The notes beneath the pieces were generated by a model. It saw only the letters and a program-made list of their open reading frames with translations, did not search any database and had not been told where the DNA came from. From positions 18,069-40,225 of the forward strand of contig DHMK01000004.1 of NCBI GenBank assembly GCA_002405755.1: DNA of 22,157 nt. Direction: 5' to 3'. This document shows positions 1 through 8,575 of this stretch, piece by piece. The stretch comes from Clostridiales bacterium UBA4644 (GTDB lineage: Bacteria; Bacillota; Clostridia; Oscillospirales; Butyricicoccaceae). How positions within the stretch are numbered: position 1 is the first letter of the stretch; each line of letters begins with the position of its first letter. The translations under genes and the position numbers were made by a program.

Positions 1-2193
1 GGCGAGACCACGGACGGCGAGACTACGGACGACACCGTTACCGTCCTGCCCGAGGAGCCTGCCACGGACTACGGTTCCTCCCAGCCCCAGATCGGCCTTT
101 ACAGCGTGAAGCTGGACGGCACAGACCTGGTCCGCCTGACGGACTATAAAATGACCCAGATCGACGCGGGCATGGAGGGCAACGCCAACCTCAACGCCAT
201 CCAGACCGGGCCGGACGGCAGCCTCTGGGTGCTGGAGAGCGTGGATCAGTATTATTACGATCTGCCGGAAAACTTCAATCCTGAGACGGATAACCGCTGG
301 GATTATTATAAAGACGGCGGCAGCAAGTGCCTGCTGCGCAAGCTCAGCGAGACGGGGGCGGAGATCTCCTCCGCGGATCTGAAGGCCATGTATCTCAAGA
401 GCCAGGGGCTGGAGGGAAGCGAGGGCGACAATTATTTCTGGGCCTACAGCTTCCAGGTGGATGACAGCGGCAACGCCTACGTCTCCGCCATGGGCTATCT
501 GATGGTGGTCTCTCCCGAGGGGCAGCTGCTCTCCTGCCAGAGCCAGGACAATATGAGCGATTCGCTGGTGCGTCTGTCTGACGGGCGGGTGGCCGTTCAG
601 TTCTGGAGCGAGGGCCTGAAATCCGTCAATACCGAGACCTGGGCTGTGGACGGCGAAGTGCCCAGCCCGGAAAACAGCAACAGCATCAATTATTATTGCA
701 ACGGCCAGGGCGATTATCTTTACTTCTACAGCACCACCAGCTGCCTCTACGGCATGAAGGCCGACGGCACGGCGGAAAAGCTGCTGGATTGGCTCAGCTG
801 CGACGTGGATACGGACAACACGAGCAATCTGAGCGTGATCAGCGGGGAGAAGGTCGTCATGGGCGAGACCGACTGGTCCGGCGAGACGCCCAAATGCAGC
901 CTGGTGGAGCTGGATCGGACGCTGGTCACCGAGGAGAACCGCCGGATCGAGCTGACCATGGCGGTGGTGGATCTGGATTGGGATCTGCGCTCGGCCATCA
1001 AGCGCTTCAACCGCAGCAACACCCAGTACCGCATCGTGGTCAAGGACTATAACGAATACAATACCGACGAGGATCAGACCGCCGGCCGGCAGAAGCTCTC
1101 CACCGAGATCATCTCCGGCGACGTGCCCGACCTGCTGGCCTGCGACAATCTGCCGGTGCGGCTTTACGGCGCGAAGGGCCTGCTGGAGGATCTGACCCCC
1201 TACATCCAGAACGATACCACGCTGGGCGGGGAGGACGCTCTGGTGCAGCCCGTGGTGGACGCGCTGCGCTCCGACGACGGCAAGCTCTACTATATCACCG
1301 GCCGCTTCCAGATCCAGACGGCCTTTGCCAGCCGCAAGGTGGTGGGCGATGTGACCGGGCTGACCATGGACGAGGCCCGGCAGGCCATGACCAAGCTGCA
1401 GGACGGCGCCATGATGATGGGCTTCTACACCGCCCAGGCCGACCTGCTGCAGACCCTCTGCTCCAACAACATGGAGCACTATGTCAACTGGGAGACCGGC
1501 GAATGCAGCTTTGATTCCCAGGGCTTCGTCCAGCTGCTGGAGTGCGTCAAGCTGGCGCCCCAGGAGATCACCGACGATATGTATGACAACTGGCAGGAAT
1601 ACGGCCCCAACACCGCCCTGCGGGAGGGCCGTCAGCTCCTGTGCCAGACCACCATCGCCGACTGGTACAGCATGTTGGACGTGAAGAGCTATCTGGGCGA
1701 CGACACGCAGTTCGTGGGCCTGCCCGATGAGAACCGGGAGGGCAACAGCTTCAATACCTATCTGCCTCTGGCCATGTCCTCCAAGAGCAAGTATAAGGAC
1801 GGCGCCTGGCAGTTCATCAGCGCCTACCTGGCCGATGAGGACGATTTCAGCTGGGGCTTCTCCATCGTCCGGAGCAAGCTGGAGAAATATCTGAACGACG
1901 CCCGCAAGCGCCAGAGCTACACCGACGAAAACGGCAATCAGGTGGAATATCCCATCTTCTCCTATACCGACGACAGCGGCAATCAGGTGGACGTTTATTG
2001 CCTGGAGCAGGCGGATTATGACGCGCTGATGGCCCTGATCAACAATACCCACCGGATGTATGACTACGACGAGGCCATCATGGACATCATCAAGGGCGAG
2101 GCGGATAACTACCTGAAGGGCTCCTCCTCCGCGCAGGATGTGGCAAACGCCATCCAGAACCGCGTCCGGCTCTATGTGAATGAAAACCGCTAA
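1..2193 (+). CDS. Solute-binding protein with N-terminal sensor-like domain (5'-truncated)
   Basis: The frame is open to the window edge, so the start and any lipoprotein signal lie outside. The first codons form a low-complexity acidic linker (GETTDGETTDD), typical of the spacer after a lipid anchor. Codons about 35-310 are rich in beta-strand and aromatic/Asp-Gly segments (SVKLDGTDLV, GPDGSLWVLES, VDDSGNAYV, KADGTAEKLL) and look like beta-propeller blades. From about codon 314 (RRIELTMAVV) to about 680 it matches family 1 extracellular solute-binding proteins, with the 'FNRSNTQYRIVVKDYNEY' opening and the 'EIISGDVPDLLACDNLP' segment. It would capture a ligand, probably a sugar or oligosaccharide, outside the membrane for the two permeases that follow. 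It overlaps the next gene by 14 bases. The fusion makes it far longer than the usual 400-450 residues. The ligand cannot be read from sequence; the propeller assignment is an inference from repeat-like motifs. Confidence 0.85.
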   Translation, partial: GETTDGETTDDTVTVLPEEPATDYGSSQPQIGLYSVKLDGTDLVRLTDYKMTQIDAGMEGNANLNAIQTGPDGSLWVLESVDQYYYDLPENFNPETDNRWDYYKDGGSKCLLRKLSETGAEISSADLKAMYLKSQGLEGSEGDNYFWAYSFQVDDSGNAYVSAMGYLMVVSPEGQLLSCQSQDNMSDSLVRLSDGRVAVQFWSEGLKSVNTETWAVDGEVPSPENSNSINYYCNGQGDYLYFYSTTSCLYGMKADGTAEKLLDWLSCDVDTDNTSNLSVISGEKVVMGETDWSGETPKCSLVELDRTLVTEENRRIELTMAVVDLDWDLRSAIKRFNRSNTQYRIVVKDYNEYNTDEDQTAGRQKLSTEIISGDVPDLLACDNLPVRLYGAKGLLEDLTPYIQNDTTLGGEDALVQPVVDALRSDDGKLYYITGRFQIQTAFASRKVVGDVTGLTMDEARQAMTKLQDGAMMMGFYTAQADLLQTLCSNNMEHYVNWETGECSFDSQGFVQLLECVKLAPQEITDDMYDNWQEYGPNTALREGRQLLCQTTIADWYSMLDVKSYLGDDTQFVGLPDENREGNSFNTYLPLAMSSKSKYKDGAWQFISAYLADEDDFSWGFSIVRSKLEKYLNDARKRQSYTDENGNQVEYPIFSYTDDSGNQVDVYCLEQADYDALMALINNTHRMYDYDEAIMDIIKGEADNYLKGSSSAQDVANAIQNRVRLYVNENR

Positions 2194-3115
2194 GCTTCCA
2201 AAGCACGCCCAAAAGGAAAACAAGCCGGAGGCCGGAAAAAAGCGCCGGTCTCCGGCGGCCAGAAAGGAGTTTTTGCAGAGCGTCGCCTTTCTGACCCCCA
2301 GCGTTCTGGGCGTCACGCTGTTTTTTGTGGCCCCCTTCGGCATCGTGGTCTATTATTCCCTGGTGAGCAGCCCCATCGATCCGGAGTTCGTCTGGCTGAA
2401 GAATTTTGTCGAGGTTTTGAAAAACTCCGCCTTTCAGACCGCCGCGAAGAATACCGGCACCTTCACCCTGCTGGCGGTGCCGCTGGCGGTGGTGCTTTCG
2501 CTGGCGCTGGCCCTGCTGCTGGAGCAGAAGATCCCCGGCAAGAGCCTGTTCCGGACCTTTTTTCTCAGCCCCATGATGGTCCCCGTGGCCTCCGTGGTGC
2601 TGATCTGGCAGGTGATCTTCCACCAGAGCGGCACGCTGAACCAGATCACGGCTCTCTTCGGGGCCCAGCCGGTGGACTGGCTGCGCTCGCCCTTCTGCCA
2701 GCTGGTGATCGTGGTGCTGTTCCTCTGGAAAAACCTGGGCTACAACATGATCTTGTTCATGGCGGCCCTGAGCAACATCCCCAAGGAGCTGCTGGAGGTG
2801 GCGGACGTGGAGGGCGCTTCCGCGGCCCATAAGTTTTTCCACATCAAGCTCCGCTATCTTTCGCCCACCGTTCTGTTCGTGACCATCCTGTCCATGATCA
2901 ATTCCTTTAAGGTCTTCCGGGAGGTCTATCTCATGAGCGGCGATTATCCCTACGACGGGCTTTATACCCTGCAGCATTTTATGAACAATACCTTCAAATC
3001 GCTGAACTACCAGAAGCTCTCCGCCGCAGCGGTGATGCTGGCGCTGGTGATGGTGGTCATCATCGCCCTTTTGTTCCGGGTGGAGGACGCCTTTGGAAAG
3101 GATGTGGAAGGATGA
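2180..3115 (+). CDS. ABC importer permease, MalF/UgpA type
   Basis: 311 residues. A basic N-terminal tail (residues 1-30) precedes about six hydrophobic segments, roughly at 38-60, 93-115, 128-148, 172-195, 230-245 and 280-300. The cytoplasmic EAA loop that docks on the ATPase is clear at about 196-228 (LSNIPKELLEVADVEGAS, then the FFHIKLRYLSP stretch). This is the binding-protein-dependent transport inner-membrane family, MalF-like half. It forms the channel with the next protein and receives ligand from the upstream binding protein. The ATG at 2180 lies inside the 3' end of the preceding gene (14-base overlap), which implies translational coupling. The stop overlaps the next start as ATGA. 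The substrate is likely a carbohydrate by family; nothing in the sequence fixes which one. Confidence 0.92.
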   Translation: MKTAKLPKHAQKENKPEAGKKRRSPAARKEFLQSVAFLTPSVLGVTLFFVAPFGIVVYYSLVSSPIDPEFVWLKNFVEVLKNSAFQTAAKNTGTFTLLAVPLAVVLSLALALLLEQKIPGKSLFRTFFLSPMMVPVASVVLIWQVIFHQSGTLNQITALFGAQPVDWLRSPFCQLVIVVLFLWKNLGYNMILFMAALSNIPKELLEVADVEGASAAHKFFHIKLRYLSPTVLFVTILSMINSFKVFREVYLMSGDYPYDGLYTLQHFMNNTFKSLNYQKLSAAAVMLALVMVVIIALLFRVEDAFGKDVEG

Positions 3116-4008
3116 GGGAAACGAAAAAACGCCGCCGCCACATCCTGCGCCGGTGCTTTGAGGTCTTTGTGGCGGCGCTGTTTGCCCTGGCCTTTCTGCT
3201 GCCAACGGTGCTGACGGTCACCAACTCCTTCATGACGGAGACGGAGATCAACGCCAACTACGGCGCGGTCTTTTCCGCCGTTTCCGGCGGCAGCAGCTAT
3301 ATCTCCAAGCAGGTGAACCTGAAGTTCATCCCGGACAAGGTTAGCTTTTCCCAGTATATCACAACGCTGATCAAAAGCCCGGAATATCTGCTGAAGTTCT
3401 GGAACTCGGTGATCCTGGTGGTGCCTATCGTGCTGCTGCAGGTGGCGGTGGCGGCGGTGGCCTCCTATGGGTTCAGCCGCTGGCGGGGCAGGGTAAGGGA
3501 TTCCATCTTCTTCTTTTATGTGATCCTGATGCTCATGCCCTATCAGGTGACGCTGGTGCCCAATTATCTGGTGTCCAAGTTTCTGGGCATCTACAATACC
3601 CGCTGGGCCATCATCTTCCCCGGGGCCTTCGCGCCGTTTTCCGTCTTTCTGCTGACCAAGTTCATGCGGCGCATCCCCGTCTCGCAGATCGAGGCCGCCA
3701 AGCTGGACGGCTCCAGCGAATGGCAGATCTTTACCAGGATCTATCTGCCCCAGTGCCGCAGCGCGCTGTATTCCATCGCGATCCTGGTGTTTATCGACTA
3801 CTGGAACATGGTGGAGCAGCCGCTGATCCTGCTGGAGGATACGGAGCTGTATCCCCTTTCGGTCTATCTCTCCACCATCAACGCGGGGGAGATCGGCCTG
3901 GCGTTTGCGGTGGCGACGATCTATATGATCCCATCGCTGCTGCTGTTTTTACACGGCGAAGAATACCTGGTGGAGGGCATTGCCCAATCCGGCTCAGTGA
4001 AAGGGTAA
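3112..4008 (+). CDS. ABC importer permease, MalG/UgpE type
   Basis: 298 residues, beginning in an ATGA overlap with the previous permease. A basic N-terminus is followed by a membrane segment at about 15-37, then an extracytoplasmic stretch (about 40-95) that is longer than usual and rich in Ser/Gly. More membrane segments follow at about 97-120, 131-150, 165-183, 220-237 and 262-281. The EAA loop sits at about 187-215 (IPVSQIEAAKLDGSSEW), the MalG-type coupling helix for the ATPase. It pairs with the MalF-like permease to form a heterodimeric importer channel. The stop codon ends only a few bases before the next start, so the downstream adaptor gene is in the same transcript. The long first loop could contact the large binding protein, but that is speculation. 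Confidence 0.92.
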   Translation: MRETKKRRRHILRRCFEVFVAALFALAFLLPTVLTVTNSFMTETEINANYGAVFSAVSGGSSYISKQVNLKFIPDKVSFSQYITTLIKSPEYLLKFWNSVILVVPIVLLQVAVAAVASYGFSRWRGRVRDSIFFFYVILMLMPYQVTLVPNYLVSKFLGIYNTRWAIIFPGAFAPFSVFLLTKFMRRIPVSQIEAAKLDGSSEWQIFTRIYLPQCRSALYSIAILVFIDYWNMVEQPLILLEDTELYPLSVYLSTINAGEIGLAFAVATIYMIPSLLLFLHGEEYLVEGIAQSGSVKG

Positions 4009-4014
4009 GTGATC

Positions 4015-6051
4015 ATGGAAGAAAACAATGTCAAAAAACGCGGCTGGGTAAAAAACGCGGCCATCATTTTCCTCAGCATCCTGCTGGTGCTGACCTTCTT
4101 TTCCCAGACGATCCTCAACCGCTCGCTGCCTGAGGTGAGCACGGCCTCTGTGACGTCGGATTCCATCAACGCCCGCATCCGGGGCAGCGGCACCGTCACC
4201 GCCGGCGACACCTATGAGGTGGTTCTGGACGAGACCCGCACGGTGGAGGCCGTTTATGTGAAGGTGGGCGATTCCGTGGCCGTGGGCGACAAGCTCTTTT
4301 TGCTGGCCGACAAGGACAGCACCGAGCTGACCCAGGCCCAGGAGCAGCTGGCGACCGCCCGGCGGAATTATCAAAGCGCCCTGATCGACATGGGCAGCGC
4401 GGATTATGCCCGGGAAAACCGCAACATCCAGAAGCTTCGGGAGACGCTGGCCGACGCTCAGCAGAAGCTGGCGGAGGGCACCGTGACGGAGGAGGAGGTC
4501 AATCAGGCCGCCGCCAACCTGAAGGAGGCCCAGAAGACTCAGAAGGAGCTGGCGAAGGCGCTGGAGGAGCTTCAGAGCGCCTATGACGAAGCAAAGTCGG
4601 GCGTCAGCGCCCTGGAAAGCCAGATCAAGACGCTGGAGGATACGACGATCCCGGAAAAGGAAGCGGAGATCGAAGGATATAATGAAACGCTTCGTCAGCT
4701 GAGACGGAATCAGGACAAGACACTGGACAGCCAGCTGAAAGCGGCGGAAAAAGTGCTTGAGAAGGAGAAGCAGGAGTATTCCAGCAACCGGGTCATCTAC
4801 GGCGCAGACTTTGACAGCCTGAAGAAAAAGGCACAGGAATATACTTCTTCTTTGGAAGAAGAGGATATTCTGTATCAGATGCAGGCCCTGATCGCACAGG
4901 GACAGGCGACGGATGCGGAAAAAAAAGCATACAGCAAATTTGTCACCACAGATCCTGAAAATAACGATGCGCCTATTCTCCGAGTAACCCGCAAGCAGAA
5001 CGAAGTGGACAAACTGCAGAAGCAAGTTGCCAACAATGTCACGGTAGAAGAGAAAATGGCCGAAGTGAACGATCAGATCGAGCTTGCGGAAGAGAAGCTT
5101 TATGATATTAAGCGTGAGCTGAAGCAGGCCAAAAAGGATCTGGCCGCCAAGGAAGACGAGTTCAGCTCTGCCGATTGGGATCTGACCGCCCTGAAGGACC
5201 GGCAGGAGCAGCAGACCGAGGCCGTCTCCGCCTTTCAGGAGACCTATGACGACCTCAAGGCCCGCAGCAGCAGCTACGAGAGCCTGAAGTCTGCCGTGGA
5301 CAGCGCCGAGACCGCGCTGGAGGACGCGCTGTTCTCTCTGGCGGAGCAGAAGAAAAACGACAGCAAGCAGTCGGCCAAGGACCAGCTGAATCTCCAGGCC
5401 CAGAAGGAGGAGATCGCCAAGCTGGAAAAGGAAGTGGCCGAATGGAAGGGAAAATCCATCGGCGCGGAGGTCACCGCAAAGACCGCCGGCACGGTGAGCA
5501 CCGTCTCTGCCGTTGCGGGCCGGGAGGTGGCCGCCGGCACGGCGCTGGCCGCCATCGAGGTGGTGGACCGGGGCTATACCCTGAAGTTCTCCGTCACCAA
5601 GGAGCAGGCGCAGAAGGTCCGTCTGGGCGACAAGGCGGAGATCTCCAACTACTGGTGGGGCTCCGGCATCGACGCCACCCTGACCCAGATCATGCCCGAT
5701 TCCGCCAACCCCAGCACCAATAAGCTGCTGGTCTTTACCCTCACCGGCGATGTTTCCAGCGGCGACAATCTGAGCCTTTCCATCGGCGAACAGAGCGCCA
5801 ATTACGATTCCGTCATCCCCAGCAGCGCCGTCCGCTCCGACAGCAACGGCACCTTCGTGCTGGTGCTCACCGCAAAGAGCACGCCGCTGGGCAACCGCTA
5901 TACCGCCACCCGGGTGGATGTGAAGGTGCTGGCCCAGGACGACACCAAATCCGCCGTTTCCGGCCTTTCCTACGGTGATTTCGTCATCACCACCTCCAGC
6001 AAGCCGCTGGACGCCGGAATGCAGGTCAGGATGGTGGACAACGCCACATGA
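4015..6051 (+). CDS. HlyD-family membrane fusion protein with very long coiled coil
   Basis: 678 residues from ATG 4015. A GTG at 4009 is in frame, but the AAAGGG at 4000-4005 is properly spaced only for the ATG. A single N-terminal membrane anchor (about 11-31) is followed by the first half of a lipoyl/barrel-sandwich domain (GSGTVTAG...VEAVYVKVGDSVAVGD, about 50-100). A Glu/Lys/Gln/Ala-rich coiled coil spans about 105-480. The second lipoyl half (AKTAGTVSTVSAVAGREVAAG, about 485-510) and a beta-barrel region follow. This is the plan of periplasmic adaptor proteins of MacA/HlyD type, but the hairpin is much longer than in MacA. Adaptors of this kind link an inner-membrane ABC protein to the envelope in exporters, so its place after importer genes is unusual. 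Base composition drops clearly between about 4660 and 5115, inside the coiled coil. Confidence 0.88.
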   Translation: MEENNVKKRGWVKNAAIIFLSILLVLTFFSQTILNRSLPEVSTASVTSDSINARIRGSGTVTAGDTYEVVLDETRTVEAVYVKVGDSVAVGDKLFLLADKDSTELTQAQEQLATARRNYQSALIDMGSADYARENRNIQKLRETLADAQQKLAEGTVTEEEVNQAAANLKEAQKTQKELAKALEELQSAYDEAKSGVSALESQIKTLEDTTIPEKEAEIEGYNETLRQLRRNQDKTLDSQLKAAEKVLEKEKQEYSSNRVIYGADFDSLKKKAQEYTSSLEEEDILYQMQALIAQGQATDAEKKAYSKFVTTDPENNDAPILRVTRKQNEVDKLQKQVANNVTVEEKMAEVNDQIELAEEKLYDIKRELKQAKKDLAAKEDEFSSADWDLTALKDRQEQQTEAVSAFQETYDDLKARSSSYESLKSAVDSAETALEDALFSLAEQKKNDSKQSAKDQLNLQAQKEEIAKLEKEVAEWKGKSIGAEVTAKTAGTVSTVSAVAGREVAAGTALAAIEVVDRGYTLKFSVTKEQAQKVRLGDKAEISNYWWGSGIDATLTQIMPDSANPSTNKLLVFTLTGDVSSGDNLSLSIGEQSANYDSVIPSSAVRSDSNGTFVLVLTAKSTPLGNRYTATRVDVKVLAQDDTKSAVSGLSYGDFVITTSSKPLDAGMQVRMVDNAT

Positions 6052-7130
6052 AGCATCCGCTGAAATGGGACCGGCGGCGGGTCTTCTGGTGCATCAACGC
6101 CGCGCTGGCGGTGCTGTGCGGCCTTTGCCTGCTGCTGCAGGCCCAGGTGATCCACACGCTGCCCACCATCAACGCCGCCCACACCTGGAAGGGCGAAAAC
6201 GAGATGCGCTTTGCACAGATCGCCTGCTATTTTCCCCAGGACGGCCTGCTGCAGGAATCGGAGATCTTCTCCTTCCGGCAGACTCTTTCCTCCAAGCTCA
6301 TGGAGGCCTCTCTGGAGGCTCCGGAGGGCGGGACCCTCTATACCGACGCCTATTACGGCCAGGGCAGCGTTACGGTGAAAAGCAGCCGGGGCGTCACCGC
6401 CAAGGCAAACGCCCTGGGCGTGGCGGGGGATTTTTTCCGGTTCCACCCGCTAAAGCTGCGCGCCGGCAATTATCTGGCAGACAGCGACCTGATGAAGGAC
6501 CGGGTGCTGCTGGATGAGACGCTGGCCTGGACGCTGTTCGGCGGCATGGAGCTGACGGGAATGTCCGTCGCCATCGGCACGAAGGATTATTATGTGGCCG
6601 GCGTGGTGCGTCTGGAGGACGATCGATACAGCACGCTGGCCAACGAGAGCACCGGCGGCAATATCTTCCTCTCCTATTCTGCGCTGAAGGAGCTGGAGGG
6701 CGAGAGCCTGGGCGTGGCCGGCTATGAGATCGTCCTGCCGGACCCCGTCACCGATTTCGGCAAAAATCTGGTGAAGGACAATCTGCGCACCGACGGCGCG
6801 GAGCTCGTGGAAAACAGCGACCGCTACAGCTTCGCTCGGCTCTGGCAGGTGGCGAGGGACTTTGGCAAACGCAGCATGGGCCGCTCCGGCATCCTCTTTC
6901 CCTATTGGGAAAACGCCCTGCGCATGACGGAGGATCTGGCCTCGCTGGATCTGGTGCTGGCGCTGCTCTTCGGGGCGCTGCCCGCCGTCAGCCTGCTGGC
7001 GCTGGCCATCCGCACGGTCATCCGCCTTTTGAAAGGGCTGCGGCGCTGGCTGGTGCGGAAGGTGGAGGACGATGTGGAAAAAACGCGGGAAAAGCGCTGG
7101 GAAAAAGCCCGGGAAACGAAGGAGGACTGA
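6048..7130 (+). CDS. MacB ectodomain-like membrane protein with two membrane segments
   Basis: 360 residues; the start overlaps the adaptor stop as ATGA. An N-terminal membrane segment (about 13-31) leads into a large extracytoplasmic region (about 35-295). That region resembles the MacB periplasmic core: 'GVAGDFFRFHPLKLRAGNYL', then 'VLLDETLAWTLFGG', then 'GTKDYYVAGVV' follow the order seen in FtsX/MacB permeases. A second hydrophobic segment (about 299-325) is followed by a strongly charged cytoplasmic tail (330-360). Ordinary MacB/FtsX permeases have four membrane segments, the last three forming the FtsX domain. Here only one follows the ectodomain, so it is either a reduced permease or an accessory subunit. 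Position directly after the HlyD-like gene argues that the two form a MacA-MacB-like pair. I am confident of the fold resemblance, less of the function. Confidence 0.7.
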   Translation: MKHPLKWDRRRVFWCINAALAVLCGLCLLLQAQVIHTLPTINAAHTWKGENEMRFAQIACYFPQDGLLQESEIFSFRQTLSSKLMEASLEAPEGGTLYTDAYYGQGSVTVKSSRGVTAKANALGVAGDFFRFHPLKLRAGNYLADSDLMKDRVLLDETLAWTLFGGMELTGMSVAIGTKDYYVAGVVRLEDDRYSTLANESTGGNIFLSYSALKELEGESLGVAGYEIVLPDPVTDFGKNLVKDNLRTDGAELVENSDRYSFARLWQVARDFGKRSMGRSGILFPYWENALRMTEDLASLDLVLALLFGALPAVSLLALAIRTVIRLLKGLRRWLVRKVEDDVEKTREKRWEKARETKED

Positions 7131-7133
7131 GCC

Positions 7134-8315
7134 ATGGCAGGCGTCCGATTTGAACAGGTCAGCAAGATCTTTGATAAAAATGTGGTGGCCGTAGAGGCCT
7201 TTGATCTGGAGATCCGCGACAAGGAGTTCGTGGTGCTGGTGGGGCCGTCCGGCTGCGGAAAGTCTACCACGCTGCGGATGATCGCCGGGCTGGAGACCCC
7301 CTCCACCGGCAGGATCTACATCGGCGACCGGCTGGTGAACGATGTTCCGCCCAAGGACCGGGACATCGCCATGGTCTTTCAGAACTACGCCCTTTACCCC
7401 CATATGACGGTGTATGAAAACATCGCCTACGGGCTGCGGCTGCGGAAGTTTCCCAAGAAGATCATCGACGAAAAGGTCCGGGCCGCCGCCGAGAGCCTGG
7501 ACATCACCGCCCTGCTGCAGCGCAAGCCCAAGGCCCTTTCCGGCGGCCAGCGGCAGCGGGTGGCCATCGGCCGGGCCATCGTCCGGGAGCCGCAGGTCTT
7601 TCTCATGGACGAACCCCTCTCCAATCTGGACGCCAAGCTGCGCAACCAGATGCGGGCGGAGATCCTTCTGCTGCGCCGCCGGCTGAACACCACCTTCGTC
7701 TATGTGACCCACGACCAGGTGGAGGCCATGACCCTGGGCGACCGGATCGTGGTCATGAAGGACGGCGTCATCCAGCAGGTGGGAACGCCTCAGGAGGTCT
7801 TCGGCCATCCCTCCAACCAGTTTGTGGCCGGCTTTATCGGAACGCCCCAGATGAACTTCCTCTCCGGCCGCCTGACCAAGGAAAACGGCCGGTTCTGGGT
7901 GGAGCTGGGGGACTACCGGGTGCAGCTCTCCGACGAAAAGCAGGAGCGGCTGTTTGCCCTGGACGTGCAGCCCCAGGCCATTGTCTGCGGCGTCCGGCCG
8001 GAGCAGCTTCGGCTGGCGGAGACGGGCATCCCGGCGGAGATGGGCGTTTTTGAGATGATGGGCAGCGCCGTGCATCTTCACATGAAGGCGCTGGGACAGG
8101 AGCTGGTGGTGGTGGTCCCCGCCACGGACGACGAGGGCAACTTCCGCCAGAGCGTCCCCGAGGGCGGCCATACCTTCCTGCAGCTCCACGGCAATTCCGT
8201 CCATCTTTTTGACCCGGAGACGGGGGTCAACCTGGAGTTTGCCCCGAAAAAGCCCGCGCAGCCTGCCGTCCCCGCGGAGCCGCAGCCGCAGCAGCCGCAG
8301 CAGCCGGAGACGTAA
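7134..8315 (+). CDS. ugpC: ABC importer ATP-binding protein, MalK/MsmX/UgpC type
   Basis: 393 residues, preceded by AGGAGG overlapping the upstream stop. All ATPase motifs are intact: Walker A GPSGCGKST (37-45), Q-loop Gln83 (VFQNYALYPHMTV), signature LSGGQRQR (135-142), Walker B FLMDEP (156-161) with catalytic Glu160, D-loop SNLDAKLR (163-170) and switch His193 (VTHDQVEAMTL). Residues about 235-370 form the TOBE/MalK-type regulatory domain. The last 20 residues are a Pro/Gln-rich tail (QPQQPQQPET), not usual for the family. It powers the MalF/MalG-like permeases through their EAA loops. MsmX-type ATPases often serve several importers, so it may also act on transporters elsewhere. The symbol is used in the broad UgpC/MsmX sense. 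Whether it also drives the MacB-like protein is unknown; that would be outside the known role of this class. Confidence 0.95.
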   Translation: MAGVRFEQVSKIFDKNVVAVEAFDLEIRDKEFVVLVGPSGCGKSTTLRMIAGLETPSTGRIYIGDRLVNDVPPKDRDIAMVFQNYALYPHMTVYENIAYGLRLRKFPKKIIDEKVRAAAESLDITALLQRKPKALSGGQRQRVAIGRAIVREPQVFLMDEPLSNLDAKLRNQMRAEILLLRRRLNTTFVYVTHDQVEAMTLGDRIVVMKDGVIQQVGTPQEVFGHPSNQFVAGFIGTPQMNFLSGRLTKENGRFWVELGDYRVQLSDEKQERLFALDVQPQAIVCGVRPEQLRLAETGIPAEMGVFEMMGSAVHLHMKALGQELVVVVPATDDEGNFRQSVPEGGHTFLQLHGNSVHLFDPETGVNLEFAPKKPAQPAVPAEPQPQQPQQPET

Positions 8316-8319
8316 AAGC

Positions 8320-8344
8320 AACGAAAAGCGCCGTTCGTTTTCTT
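8320..8344 (+). terminator. Weak hairpin after the ATPase gene
   Basis: AACGAA (8320-8325) pairs with TTCGTT (8334-8339) around an 8-base loop and runs into TTTTCTTT. The stem is only six base pairs and AT-rich, so it may be a weak terminator for the transporter operon. No better candidate lies between here and the next promoter. The rest of 8345-8508 is AT-rich and gene-free. It holds one short hairpin (AGCGAA 8415-8420 with TTCGCT 8425-8430) followed by A residues, not T. Confidence 0.3.
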
Positions 8345-8508
8345 TGGAAGCGGGCGGCCTTTTTTATGACGGTTATCGTGAAAAAGGATGTAAACTGCGC
8401 AAAAAACCGATAACAGCGAAAATATTCGCTTAAAAAACGAAAAAAGCAGAAATTCGCACAAAATTTCGTCATTTGGCTATATTTACCCTTTCTTTTTTCA
8501 GAAAACTG

Positions 8509-8517
8509 TGGTATAAA
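8509..8517 (+). promoter_or_regulatory. Extended -10 promoter for the DUF1508 gene
   Basis: TGG followed by TATAAA (8512-8517) forms an extended -10 element in an AT-rich stretch. At 17-base spacing the -35 position reads TTTCTT, a poor match, which is tolerated when TGn is present. Transcription would start near 8524, giving a leader of about 50 bases to the start codon at 8576. Confidence 0.5.
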
Positions 8518-8575
8518 AATGAAATAGGGGAACTGGAAGATCAGTGATATCATGGAACAGCGGAAGGGAAGTACT

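Noticed and set aside
1..105. GTG at 106 as the start of the binding protein
   Set aside because: The frame is open without a stop to base 1 and encodes a GETTD linker typical of the region after a lipoprotein signal, so the true start lies outside the window.
4009..4014. GTG 4009 as start of the HlyD-like protein
   Set aside because: The ribosome site AAAGGG would be only three bases away; ATG 4015 has normal spacing.
6450..8321. Long minus-strand open frame of 623 codons opposite the ATPase and MacB-like genes
   Set aside because: Composition (His/Leu/Gly/Gln-rich with repeated LRLLR and GQ runs) is typical of the complement of GC-rich coding DNA. The plus strand encodes clear ABC motifs here.
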